Assembly: GCA_947568835.1 (NCBI GenBank)
Contig: OX387603.1
Location: forward strand, 23,584,651 to 23,648,650
DNA from: Protonemura montana
Taxonomy: Eukaryota > Arthropoda > Insecta > Plecoptera > Nemouridae
Direction of reading: 5' to 3'
Length of the DNA stretch: 64,000 bases
The notes under the pieces were generated by a model. It was not told where the DNA came from. It did no database searches and saw only the letters and a list, made by a program, of their open reading frames with translations. Position 1 is the first letter of the stretch; each line of letters opens with the position of its first letter. The position numbers were made by a program, and so were the translations under genes. Positions 49,917 through 61,520 of the stretch are shown piece by piece.

Positions 49917-52785
49917 GCGTCGGAATCTGCGATTGATCCCGCAGCCATGCGGTCAAATGCAGCCAACAGAGCATCGACTCTTGCACGACGAGTAGTTTTG
50001 TTTGCCCAATCACTACAGTCGACAATTATTTTAATTTACAATAACTTAACAGTAGTCGCACCAAATCATACAATTCCGATACCGTCGATTTATTCGCATT
50101 TCAGGAGAAATTGGATTTTGTGCAAACTGCAAACATTGTCTTTAATACATTTCCCGGGCCATGGAATGAAGGTCTCTTTTATCAGCATCTCCCATATCTC
50201 AGGAACCATCAATATGCTTCGATGCCAGATGGTCTAATGACTTCTATTGCCAAGAGATAGGCCCATTAAAATAGTATCAGTCGATCTGTGTCCAAATCTA
50301 TCGATTTCCATGGCCATGGTTCTTACTAAAGCTTGATAGGTGCCCGATAATGAGATTAATGTTTTGTTTACAGCAATATCAATTGCACGCAGAGCCGGAA
50401 ATGAACTTGGGAAATCTTCGTTCAATACCGACTGACATTTAGAGGATTCTCAAAACGTCAACTATCCAGTACCTATTCGGTCACTCACACAGCTACGTGC
50501 AATGCATGTCGAAACTTTTTTTAACCCTCATTTTACCGCGGAGTTAAACAAAACAAATCTCATAAATTGTGTCAATTTTCGCCCCCTCACGCGTCCACGG
50601 GGCGCTGAACGGGTGCAATGGAGTCGACGGCGATCGACCACGAGCCGTGTCATGAATTGGCACGAGCTATTATCGCAAACCTATCTATCAGTCGGTCCGT
50701 GGGCTGCATTCAAATTAAGGCACGGAATAAACGGGCGACTCACGCGATGCGTTTGTCGTCGAATGTCACACGCACACCCGCAATGTACGCACGGCCGGGG
50801 GTGCAAAACCAACAGTCATTTGACTATCACGGCGGGTATAGGTAACACTCGAGGGGGGGTTTCATGTGCGATGGAGTCCTTTTAGTTTGATAGCTTGATG
50901 ATACGGTGGGCGCGTCTAAATGAATACGATTATTCTATTGCAAAGTGTGCAATTATAATAAAAATAAAAGTAATAACTAAAATAAAAAATAATGCATTTT
51001 TTATTAAAATTTTTAGTGTGAAACGGATCTATGATCTGATTATAAAAAAAAACTTCCATCACTTTGAGAGGATTTACAGAGAGAAACAAATTGAAATAAG
51101 GAATGCGAAGATCTCGAAAGCGCCTTTGATGGCCATATTATTTTGAAGTTGCTATTTAATTTAATCTTCTAATCTTTATTATTTTAAATAGCTGGAAGGC
51201 ATCAGAAGCCAATCCATCTTATATTAAACTTCTGACCACTGAGCAATTCAGAAAAAATAGTCAGCTATTTATTGAGCGTTAATATTAACGGATAGTCAAG
51301 CCGAGCGACCAGCAGTTTCGAAAATGGTTTCAGACACCGTTCGTTGGTCCAAAATTGCCGAAAATAACACTGCCTAAATTTCAAGCCTGTTCAACTTACA
51401 TCATCTAAAAATACGAATTTTCTTAGCAAAACTCTTTATCGTTTGGGTTTATCACGTTACGTTCTTTCAATACCGTTTAACAACATTATTTGGGTTAGTG
51501 AAACGCGATACAAGGGTGAAAAGCACACACACACCACATAGACATGATTTCTTACCTTCAGCACGATTTACCAGTTCTCCACCGATTTGGATTTCGCAGC
51601 TCACGGGCAAGTTAAACCGTAACACGCAATAATCAAAAGTGAACGCAAATCAGTTTTGAGGAGCAGTACGTCAGAACGGTTTACATGACACTCCCCTAGC
51701 AGCGCGTCCCTTAATGCACTGTCCATGTCGTCGGCTGCCATCATGAGGGCAATGTTTCTGGGTATCTCCACTGATATCCAAACAAATAGATAATTACATA
51801 TCGCTTTTTATCTCATTACCGGCCACTCATACCCCGGCCGATTCGTGTGATTCAAAGTCACACGGGGCATGCTTTTCCTGGAACAAGGTGACAGGTCATA
51901 ATTTTCATATCGGATTTTCTGATTTGAGTGACCGAACTTATTTTTCTTTAAAACTTTAACGTCTGAACACATACATATATACATGTGCATTTGCACTATC
52001 GATTCAGTTCATAACGCAATGCTGATTCGCCCTGAACGTCAAACTCTTGTGGACATTTTAGACATAAAACTGATTTAGTAAAATGTTTTGATTACCTACA
52101 CTTGCCTGGTATGCCTTAAAATGAAATTAAAATGCAGCTACTGGAATGCAAATGCCAATCATTTCTCTTCATATGAAATGAGCATGCAAGCACACAATCC
52201 AAATCTCCACCAGTTTAATGTTCTCCGGGTTCTAGACCTTCATGCCTCTCTATTTAGGTTGGCAGGCCGGCTAGTGAATTGCATCCTTGATAGTAGATTT
52301 CCGTGCCAGATTTACTTAACCCCCCACGTGGACGGGACTTTTAAAGTTCAAAATAATATTCTATAATCGTATCTTTCGTCTCAACGGGGTGGCCTTCCGG
52401 CCCGTAAATCAGCGAAACACTTTTCGCACAGCTCCGACTCGACTGTTCTCGTGTCGGGAATTGCCGCGGTGACATTTTCATTTCAACTTGTACATTAAAT
52501 AAATCCACTCGTGCAGTGTTATGTGCTCAGCGGCCATGTCGCTATCGATCTTGCCGTTCTTAATTATTTTTTATGATTTTCAGACAAGTTTACGAAACTA
52601 CAGTTGACCAGTCTATATGGGTATGGTATGGACGGTCTCAAAATTGTACTTTTAAAAATGTCATGCTTATAAAAGATACCACAAGAGTTGTGGTCTTCTG
52701 GGTCATGAGTCTGCTTGGGTCAATTTTCAACCATTATTCTTCGTTTATCTTCTTATAAGCTATGCAACAAGCGTAATTATAACAT
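49917..52785. other. Intergenic stretch, nothing recognised
   Basis: AT-rich sequence with a modestly GC-rich patch at 50,580-50,870. Open frames there occur on overlapping frames and show no domain. Confidence 0.4.
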
Positions 52786-52960
52786 GGAGCCGGATCCAGG
52801 AAGCAGAGTTTAAATTTAGCCTCGAATTTTAAAGATGATCAGCCAACCACAGATGGTGATTTCAGATTATCAAGGGTCGTTACCATGGTGATAACAAGAA
52901 ACAACTTAACCTCCAAATGAATGGGGGTTACTCTTACACCCTGCTTTGTGGATCTGACCC
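52786..52960. mobile_element. Small inverted-repeat element (MITE-like), copy 2
   Basis: It starts GGAGCCGGATCC and ends with the inverse of GATCCACAAAGCAGGG. The interior block TTTTAAAGATGATCAGCCAA matches copy 1 at 31.4 kb. About 175 bp, no coding capacity. Confidence 0.6.
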
Positions 52961-53088
52961 ATAGTCATTTTTGTTTCATTATTTCTAAAATAATTAAATC
53001 TGCCCAGTCTGAAAGTCTGTACACTAACACGTATAGGACATGTGCAGTATGGTGGGTGACGGGTCTCCACTAAATAAGGACTTAAATT

Positions 53089-53130
53089 TAAGCGTTGGTT
53101 CACGTAAGCGTTGGTTCACGTAAGCGTTGG
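53089..53130 (+). repeat. Short tandem repeat, 16-bp unit
   Basis: TAAGCGTTGGTTCACG occurs 2.6 times without change. Confidence 0.85.
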
Positions 53131-56100
53131 CATGCACACCAAGGAAATGGGTTGTTTCCATGTCTGTTATCCAAACGAAAGCCATGTTTGGGCTCGAGTG
53201 CTGATTTCACTCAGCAGAGGGTGAAATATCGCAGTACCCCAGTGCAAGTGTTGGCCTATTCGTCATGGTCTCCTGGCTCAATGCAAATACCTCACTGTAT
53301 ACCTAAGCATACACGGAGTAGCCTGGTATACGAAAAGCTCAATATAAATAATGAAAATATCAAGTGACCAGAGTGACATTACATGCACTGGACGAAGAGC
53401 GCTTACAATTAAGCGTATGTCAACTTAGTTTGCAAGACGGGGTCACTTTGTTTTCGGTTGAGGTAGGGCTAAAAGGATTATCTCTATTCAGATGGCAGCT
53501 GCTCTAGTTTCATTTCATACTACCCCTTTGACCGAGACCGGTTGACGTCGAATGCATTTCATAACTCTGGGCAGAATTTGATAATACCTACCTTGTCAGA
53601 AATGACATAGGGTTGAGGTTGTACCATGCCATTAAATCCGACAGAACACGCCTGACGATCACAGAAAGTGAACAGAAGGTGTTCCCTAGAATTTGTGGAA
53701 TAATTCAATTGATCCTATTTAGTTTATCAAGAAAACTAAATCAGAGCTAACTTTGGTAAATTCTCGTTAGCCAGAAACTGATGTGATTGCCGCTTCAGTG
53801 GGCATAAAAGAATCCAATATAAAAATTGATGAATAGGCAATTTGTGTTAGGGCGACTAGAGGGAGAAGTTTACATCCCCTGAGAACTATTTTACAACTGC
53901 ATGTAAATTTGCATATTTTTCACACTGAATTGTTGTGTCACTCTATTTATGTTGTTGCTCCGTTGCCAAAAGGCATTAGCTTGTATCTTCAAGATATTTA
54001 GAAACTCGTGACAGTTCTGTTTAGAAAATCATCCCGTTTAAATACAAGCTAATGAATTTAACACGTAGCTTGTTTTGTTTCTTGTTTACAGCCGCGCTGT
54101 TTAGAGTTCCGTGGTTTTCGTGGTTTGTAGATAAGTCAGCGTCACTTTATGCGACGCCCATTGCCAAAACTCGGCGTCGCGACGCGTCGTGCCTTCGCAA
54201 ACACATGCGAGTACCGAACAGGAGGGTCACCTTTGGTCCCCAAAGAGTCTCCTGGAATCGAAATAAAACACACGTGGTATTTTTACTAGCCTGTCGAGAA
54301 GCAATTTGATCAAACGTATAATTTGGGAACGGTAGAACCTTTGGTCAAAGAGAATATCAGACAATGGGGTATGATGATTACTTTAGCTCTGTGGCAATAC
54401 ATTAGAATCGTGAGCAGACGTCTTCAAAAGGCTATTTATGTTTCTGTTTGATGGTTTCAGAGTCTTTTGAACGACCACCGTTGGACCGGAGAGAGACACC
54501 AGAGCTTCGTCTTTTGACGACAGATAGAGTAGCAATTCACTTTCCATGGTGCAGCTTTTCCTGCAAGGTAGGCATCTTTTGGTACGGTGCTGAACATCTG
54601 TCTGTCTAAGCGCAAGGAGTTCTAAATTCTTGCTTTCTGAATTCGCGGGTCAGTGAATGAAATTATTTTAGAGTGATCATTCATTGCACAATATTAGTCT
54701 ATAAATTCAGTAGATGTTTCCCTACAGTAAAAATGGCACAGTTTAAGTAGATAAGGTGAAGAAAATTCAAACGCGTTGCAAAACAACAAGTTTGAATGTA
54801 AATTACCGAGTGCATAGCAATATTACTCCTGAAAACTGCATGGAAACGGATACAAAAAAGTGTATGCGGTGCAACATTATGAATGCACTGCATGATATAT
54901 ATATTTTAAACAACGCGTAAAATATTTATGATTTCAAAATGTTAATGGACAAAACACTGAAGACGGCATGTCAACCATATTTTGATATCTGACCTAATAA
55001 AAGTAAAAATGTCGTGCACTATTCTCTAAAAATAGTTTATATAATATTAAAATAGGATATGTTATACTAAGTCCAAGTTTTTAGTTTATAGTTAATGCTT
55101 GCAGAGTAAGGTTTTGACTCCAGCTACAGTTGCGTGCTTGTCGTCTGCAAAGAAACCTCCATAACCAAGTCTGCGTTGCGTATAGCATACCAAGATCTTG
55201 ATAATATTACCCAGGTATGTGAGAATATAAATTATTTTCTTTTATTTAAATCGACTTTAAAAATCAAGAACAGAACACTATATTTGTTCACGCTCATGCC
55301 GTCATCACAAATCATAGTATAATACAACGCAAAATGTTGGGAATTTGTCAACTATATTATAGGTTATGTGGGGTAGATAGGTGGTAATATTATGATACCT
55401 CTTCAAGCATTCAAACATTTGCATTCTTGATTTAAGAATGGCAAGGCAGCCTCATATTTCGAGATGTTGTCAACATGAAACCTGCTCGTTGCAATGGGCA
55501 GAGCCAAGTTATTATCATTTTTATTGTGTCAAGATACAGGATTGATTTAGGTCCAGCGATTGGGCTCCCAGCTGAACGAGTAAGAGACGAGAGACAGAGG
55601 ATTGACAGAAGTGTTTCTTTCCATCCGATCATAATCGCCATGTGTCCAATGAAATTAACATAACATAATCATGTCGAGAGGATTTGCCTCTTGGAGAGAA
55701 TGACAGTTGCAAAAAACCCTTTTCTTCTTTTAGTTTCGACAGATGAAATTGCAAGTCAAGATAGCTACCTTATTTTTGCTTGCAAATCGACAGGGGTTTA
55801 CCCAAAGTTTGCACTGCGTTTGGGTTATTCGATTAAAGAAAATAGTTTTACAGGAACAAACCTTTTGATGGTTTTGATATTCACACCAAATATGGCAAAA
55901 ATATTCATGGGAAAACTTTTGAGCGTTCTCGCTTTTTCCAAATATTAAAATATAAATCTGAACTATGGGGCGGAATTAATTAAATCAATTTCGTGCGTTC
56001 TCACGAGGTTGCCGAGACGCCCGGGCAGGATGGTTCGACCCGCCACGAAGAACTGCCCGTTACGGATGCTGCTAAGAAGAGGATGCCGAAGGATGTGCAG

Positions 56101-58684
56101 TAATCTTTGCCTTGCCTCCTTGAGAGGAGGAGGAAACCCCTCGGTTGCGTAAAACAAGTCCTCCGTTATTTTGGTTAAAACTTGGGGAACTGAGAAGCCG
56201 AAGCCACTTACTCTTATAGCTGAGCTAACATACAGTTTCCTTGTTTTTAATTGTTTTCAAACAATATGCATAATTAACGAGCATGGGATCTGATGTGTTA
56301 ATGTATGTTTTTAGAAAATGGCTGAAAAAAAGCTAGACAGGCATTTTTTGATTATAACGTGAGACAATTGATAGCACTTGAATATAAAACAAGAAAAATA
56401 ATGTGTTTTGTCAAGTATTTCATTTTGAAAATGTTTTTTCAACCGTCTTCGGCATTAACAGTAGGCAAAGACTCCATTCGTAGCTATTTTATCACCTGCC
56501 TCACCATAAATTTATGTTTCATTTTATTTTTTCTCATTCGAATGGGCACCCACATGGACAGCCGAAACTATAAAACGCTAAATAGTTACCTTCGAAATAA
56601 CCTCTTTGGGAGAACAGCTAACTGCCATAGGTGCCTTGCAACTCCCAGTATGGAGCTAAAAAATTGGGAGATTTAAAAAATTGACGACTTGAGCTATAAC
56701 AGGAGGTGTCAAAATTTCATAAAAACAGCGCCGATATTGCTTGCGTCCTGTTTTATGATGGTACTCAAAAATGGCGCGTTCGAACCCAATTCATACACGT
56801 AAATCATGGGCGCGCCCAAACCCTCTAGTGTCTCAAAACTTGAAGTCCAGTAATCAAAACTTAGAGGCGTATAAAGCTTCAATATCACCTCATACCTGGA
56901 ATCTTAGCACCAATCAATTTGTTTCCTGTCGACACAGGAACAGGAAACTGGACAGGCAAATTTGTAGCCACAATTTGCCGAGGGAACTAATTGCACATTT
57001 CTGTCGTCCAAATAGATCGTTTATATTGTAAACTATGCATGCAGAATGGGCAGATGCACCGTGGCCCAGGGATGTGCTCCACATACCCTTAATTAGTGAT
57101 ATGTCGCGAGTTAAGGGGGGGAACTCGGATATTAATGACTGACGGCCGAACCAATTTGTGATCCAGATGTAGCACTTCCACGCCACAGAACTGTCTAAAA
57201 TAATTCACGATTGCCACACATTTTTGTTGTGACTCCGTTGAGCTGGGCGTGGATTTTATGAGAGTATTTCGTGTCGCTGAAACTTGTGATTTGCTCCTGC
57301 ATGGTTGTATGAAAATGCGCGCGTTTATAGGGCAACTGCAATCGTGTACCTGCAGGCAAGAATCAAATACGTTCATGGGATGCAACTTTTGAGGTTTGCT
57401 TTGCAATATTACATCAACCCTTTCGCTATGAAGCTTCTAATTAAACAATTTTTACCATTAATCACCATTATAATTGGAAGTTATGGTGAATAGTTGGATG
57501 CTTACACAAAGGTTACATGCAGATATCAACGTTTTAATTAATCGTTATCGCAATCAACAATAATTTTTCCAATTGGCTAGATGACTTCAAACAGTCGGGA
57601 AATAAGGTCAACAGATTTTCATCCCAGTGACTAATAGCATGACAAAACTTGTATGACAAATGACACAAACAATACAGCTGCATAATACCAAAATAAAATG
57701 TAGATAATTAAACGAATCTGTGCTCTTCCATTGCCAAGCCAGCTGCAATCAATCATCCCACATAAGTTCATTCAGTTCACGTCAAATAATGAATATTTCC
57801 ACGCTCGTAACTCTTTGACATGTGCCTTGCGAGTGAGTAAACATTCAGCCCTCCTATACTCAAGTGGTCGTACTCACAACTGTCAACCCTGCCAAAGCTT
57901 GTACAATGACCGATTCAACCCGACTATTACCAACAATGACCGGCGTCGTAATACCCACCTACGTGCTTTATGATAGATCATGATATTTTATAGGAGTCAT
58001 TTTCTTCTTTGGTGAAGTGTACACGCGCTCCAACCAATGGACATAGAAGGATAAATGCCCACATTGTTCGTCAAGTTCATTGAGGGATTCAACGCCCAAA
58101 GTACGCCCTAATTCTCTTATTGGTCGTTCTGCAATATTATTATTGGTATTTTCAGTAATTATGTGTCATTTTTGGCAACGAAAGTACTCCCAGAAATCCT
58201 ACGCACATATTTGATTTTTTCAAAAACAAAAACATTCGAAATATTCTAGTTCCTAAGACTTCTGCTTTGTTAAAGAGAAGGGATATGTATACAAATGAAA
58301 GGTCGTTCCCTGTTGTAGCAGAACTATCCCAGCTGTTGCTCGATTGCAAAAAATCGACACTGCGAGCTCTGTGTCATGATGCAGTCACCGACTTCGTGTA
58401 CCCTTTGTCGACCGATTAAACTTGCTGCTGCCCTCTACAAAACTGCGCATGAACCAAGATCAATTCTTCTGCATTTCATGTCCACAAGCTAGGAATGTCC
58501 AGCAAAGCAGAACCTACTACAGCTCATAATAATAGAACGCGTGATTATTCAAATGTTCGACGCCAAAGCGTTGCTTTTCGCTTTCCACGGCGCCGGCTGT
58601 GACGGCAGAACACGACCCTAGCGAAGCACGAAGATGGGCAAAACGCCCGACGCCGAGGTCCGTGGGTGACCAGCGATCGGCTTG
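53131..58684. other. Intergenic stretch, nothing recognised
   Basis: Only short open frames, none with a domain. A plus-strand frame at 54,052-54,309 begins with a hydrophobic stretch but continues into unpatterned basic sequence. Confidence 0.4.
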
Positions 58685-58912
58685 TTATTCGCTATCACCA
58701 GGGATCTTGTAGTTCGGTTCAATCATCCTCTTATGCGGTCTGAACTCATCGATCATCCGACGGTTGTAAATCGTGGTCCAGTGACATCGCAGGAACTGGG
58801 GATTACACGGTGATGTCCTAGAAGGGGGTCCTCGAGACCAGTTCACCATGCAGAGCGAGAAGAGCGGACAGAAAGAGAGACAAGCAAAAGTCAAGCCGAA
58901 TAGGTATCTCAT
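58685..58912 (-). CDS. Candidate small membrane-anchored or secreted protein, or a first exon
   Basis: A 75-codon minus-strand frame opens with a hydrophobic N-terminus (MRYLFGLTFACLSFCPLFSL) suited to a signal peptide or single membrane anchor. A polar domain with several Trp, Arg and Pro residues follows (for example CHWTTIYNRRMIDEF), ending in YKIPGDSE and a stop. A possible donor (GTGATA, 58,693-58,698) lies just before the stop, so this could be the first coding exon of a longer gene. An in-frame upstream Met would extend it to 103 residues. No family is recognised. Support comes from the amino-acid pattern only. Confidence 0.3.
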   Translation of the reverse strand: MRYLFGLTFACLSFCPLFSLCMVNWSRGPPSRTSPCNPQFLRCHWTTIYNRRMIDEFRPHKRMIEPNYKIPGDSE

Positions 58913-60524
58913 ATTTTGATATATCCATGCATTGTTAGAGTTCCCTCGGCTCAACAGACTTGATTCACCATCGTACAGTCTAAATTTTGATATCAAGGTA
59001 GGCGAACAGAATTGAAGCCATCATCTCAATTTCTCAGTGTTATTGCATTCATTACTTATTTTACTTGATGATTAATGATGAATCAATATAATCACGCTCT
59101 ATTAAAATAAGTGGAGGACTTATTTCTTTGAAATTTGCATAGTCAATTTCCGGTGGGGCACTATCGTCACACCCACATGCTCAATTGCCGTAAATTACGC
59201 CACTATTATAAACACATTGTTTTGTGATCGAGCCAAAAATTCATTTTATTAATTCAAGAATTTATCATCACTAACGAAACCCGCGCGTAGCGACGTCTCG
59301 GAGAACTGACACGTACACGTGTTCGAAAACACCCATAGCGCGGCGCTGTCTCTCGACTTTAGATCGCGACCGAAAATATTTTCAAGATGAAGTATACATC
59401 CGATACTAATTTTCGGCCTTCCATTGTGACCCGCGGCATGCCAATTTGAAGTGTTGTGACTTGGCCGCTGCAAGGCTGTAAGCCCAGTGCTTTCGGTCCG
59501 CCTGTCTGACCATCTCAAGACCCCCCGTCGCCCAGCAAGGTGTAATTCTCGGAGAGCAGCGATCGCCGGCGCATCCCGATTCTTTGTTAGGGTGTTTGGT
59601 CCCATGCAGCGTCTTGAATCTACTTGGAGTCGAGCTCCGATCGGTTGATCACCCACTAGTGCTTAAATAGGAACACATGCTGTTACGGTGCCCTGCCTTT
59701 ACCTATGCTAAGATGCGAAAAGGATGGTTGGATTTGCGTTTTGTCCGATGCATTCAATACTCGCTAGTGCATCGATCAATCATTCAAGTTATGCTTATGG
59801 ATGGATGTTCCGCTTCTTTTCTACTTGATATGGAATTGTAATTGATGTTAGTTTTGATTTTCAATGCCTTGCCTACTGTTCGATGGATTGATATCATTAA
59901 TCTGCATGCTCTATTAAGCATCTCGAGCTTGTTATTTAAGCTGCGGCATTCGAATCCTGTCTTGCTTGCTTGTTATTGCCTTTCAATGAAGCTTAGGTCA
60001 AGATCGGACAGCATGGAACATGTAGATTAAAATGCGCGGTCGAATTCGCTCGCAACTTCAAGTTTTACTTTAATTTTTGGAGAAATGAGGGCAACTGATG
60101 AATGGGCACCGGTTAAAGCACAAGTGCTCTTTAAAACCTGTATTTTCTCATTTGTCGAGCATCATTGGGTTCTAATAAGTTTCCGCGATTTCGCAGACAG
60201 AATTTTCCCAATTGGCCAATCAAAGAACGTAAAGTGCAGCGTTATCGTAAAATATCGCCCTATGTTGCAATCGAACTCATGCATTTTGAGAAAATTAAAT
60301 TGAAAATTGTTCGTCCTGATAGAAAATGAGTGCAAAGTCGATTTCGACGGAACCAGATTGTACCTTGATATTATTCTTGTGTATACAATTTCCCAGGCAT
60401 TGCAATCGGCTGTGGTTGAGATTGAAACCTTTGAACGGATAAGATTACACATGCATCAGCAAGTGGAGTGTGAGCTGACTCTTTTTCCGCCACATGGCAA
60501 GTTCCTATCGAAAGGTTTGGCGTG
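58913..60524. other. Intergenic stretch with one long minus-strand open frame
   Basis: A GC-richer patch at 59,249-59,656 is open for 135 codons on the minus strand (starting MGDQPIGARLQVDSRR). It is Arg/Ser/His-rich with no hydrophobic core or known motif. It may be an exon of an unrecognised gene or chance. The remainder shows nothing. Confidence 0.3.
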
Positions 60525-60862
60525 TTGGAAACACCGGTTGTAGTGAGATCACCAAAGTTGAGCAACACTGTTCTGGGTGTATTCGATCGGTGACCATCAT
60601 ACACAAGACCATTTCTGTTCGCGAGAGAGGCTAGAGGGATGTAAGTTAGTTGCAACTTGATTCGCCTTGCTAATCAACCTATCGACGGTATGGATTTGTG
60701 GAAGAATCTTCTTGTTCAAGTTGTACCGGTACCGGGTTAACCTTCCTCTCTTCTAGACTAGGCCCGGCTAGGTTCATCATCATCCTCATCGTCATCCATT
60801 CAATAATTCAGCCATAAGGCCAGAGCAACAGGGCTCTCTGTCAAAACAGTGCGTCTTTAACA
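60525..60862 (+). repeat. 5S rRNA-derived SINE (SINE3-like), copy B
   Basis: The head at 60,528-60,620 follows 5S rRNA: CACCGGTTGTAG, GAGATCACCAAAGTTGAGCA, then TTCGATCGGTGACCATC, which corresponds to the 5S segment ending in GGGTGACC. The body contains a TTCATCATCATCCTCATCGT stretch, then CATTCAATAATTC, CAACAGGGCTCTCTGTC and AAAACAGTGCGTCTTTAA. The 5S internal promoter elements sit in the head, so transcription by RNA polymerase III is the expected mode for the family. Confidence 0.7.
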
Positions 60863-61452
60863 CGTTCCAAGTAGTAGACGACATAAGCGACATATTTTAG
60901 TATGTTTTAGTATCCACAAACTCAAATTTGTAATCCAAGTTTTCCTCCCGGAATCACTTCAATATTCTGTCGTGGCTTCGAGCACAAACGAGCTTTTTAG
61001 ATCACATTTTCGGTCAGCACCAATTTCTTCCATTTAGTCTGCTTCTTCTTCTTGTGTAGGTCACAACAGTCTTTGTCCCAGTCATGCTTTGACGGGAGGT
61101 GTCGTAACAGTTGTCTGTGACTTTTCACACCTTGGTTCAGGGTGTCCAACTAAACAACCACAACACTTTCCTGTAATATCTTGCAATTCAAAACTTACTG
61201 TTCCTTAGTTGTTTATTGGGGCGCTTATTGAATTTTAATAGGGTGTAACATTTCTCATCTGAACGTGCAATCCAAATATAACAATTTTTACATTGGCCTT
61301 GTAATCAGAACTGTGAATTCTTTTGTAATAGACTAAGCTGTAAAATTGTAGTCTGCACACCTCAAAAAAATTTTCAAGTAATCCAATGAATCGCTGCACT
61401 GCAAAAGCCACCCAAAAACACGATTTTGAGATTTCAAATGTTGAAACTTACT

Positions 61453-61520
61453 TTATTAGACCAGCGCCACGTGGCCCGTTGTCAAAACAGTGCGACATTA
61501 AACCCCACTAATCAATCATT
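61453..61520 (+). repeat. 5S-derived SINE 3' end (copy E)
   Basis: It contains TTAGACCAGCGCCACGTGGC, then CCGTTGTCAAAACAGTGCG and an AATCAATC-type tail, matching the last 70 bp of copy A. The rest of the element is missing. Confidence 0.65.

Noticed and set aside
59249-59656. An rRNA fragment or known protein exon on the minus strand
   Set aside because: The sequence does not match the rRNA segments I know, and the 135-codon frame has no recognisable motif; left as an unexplained open frame.
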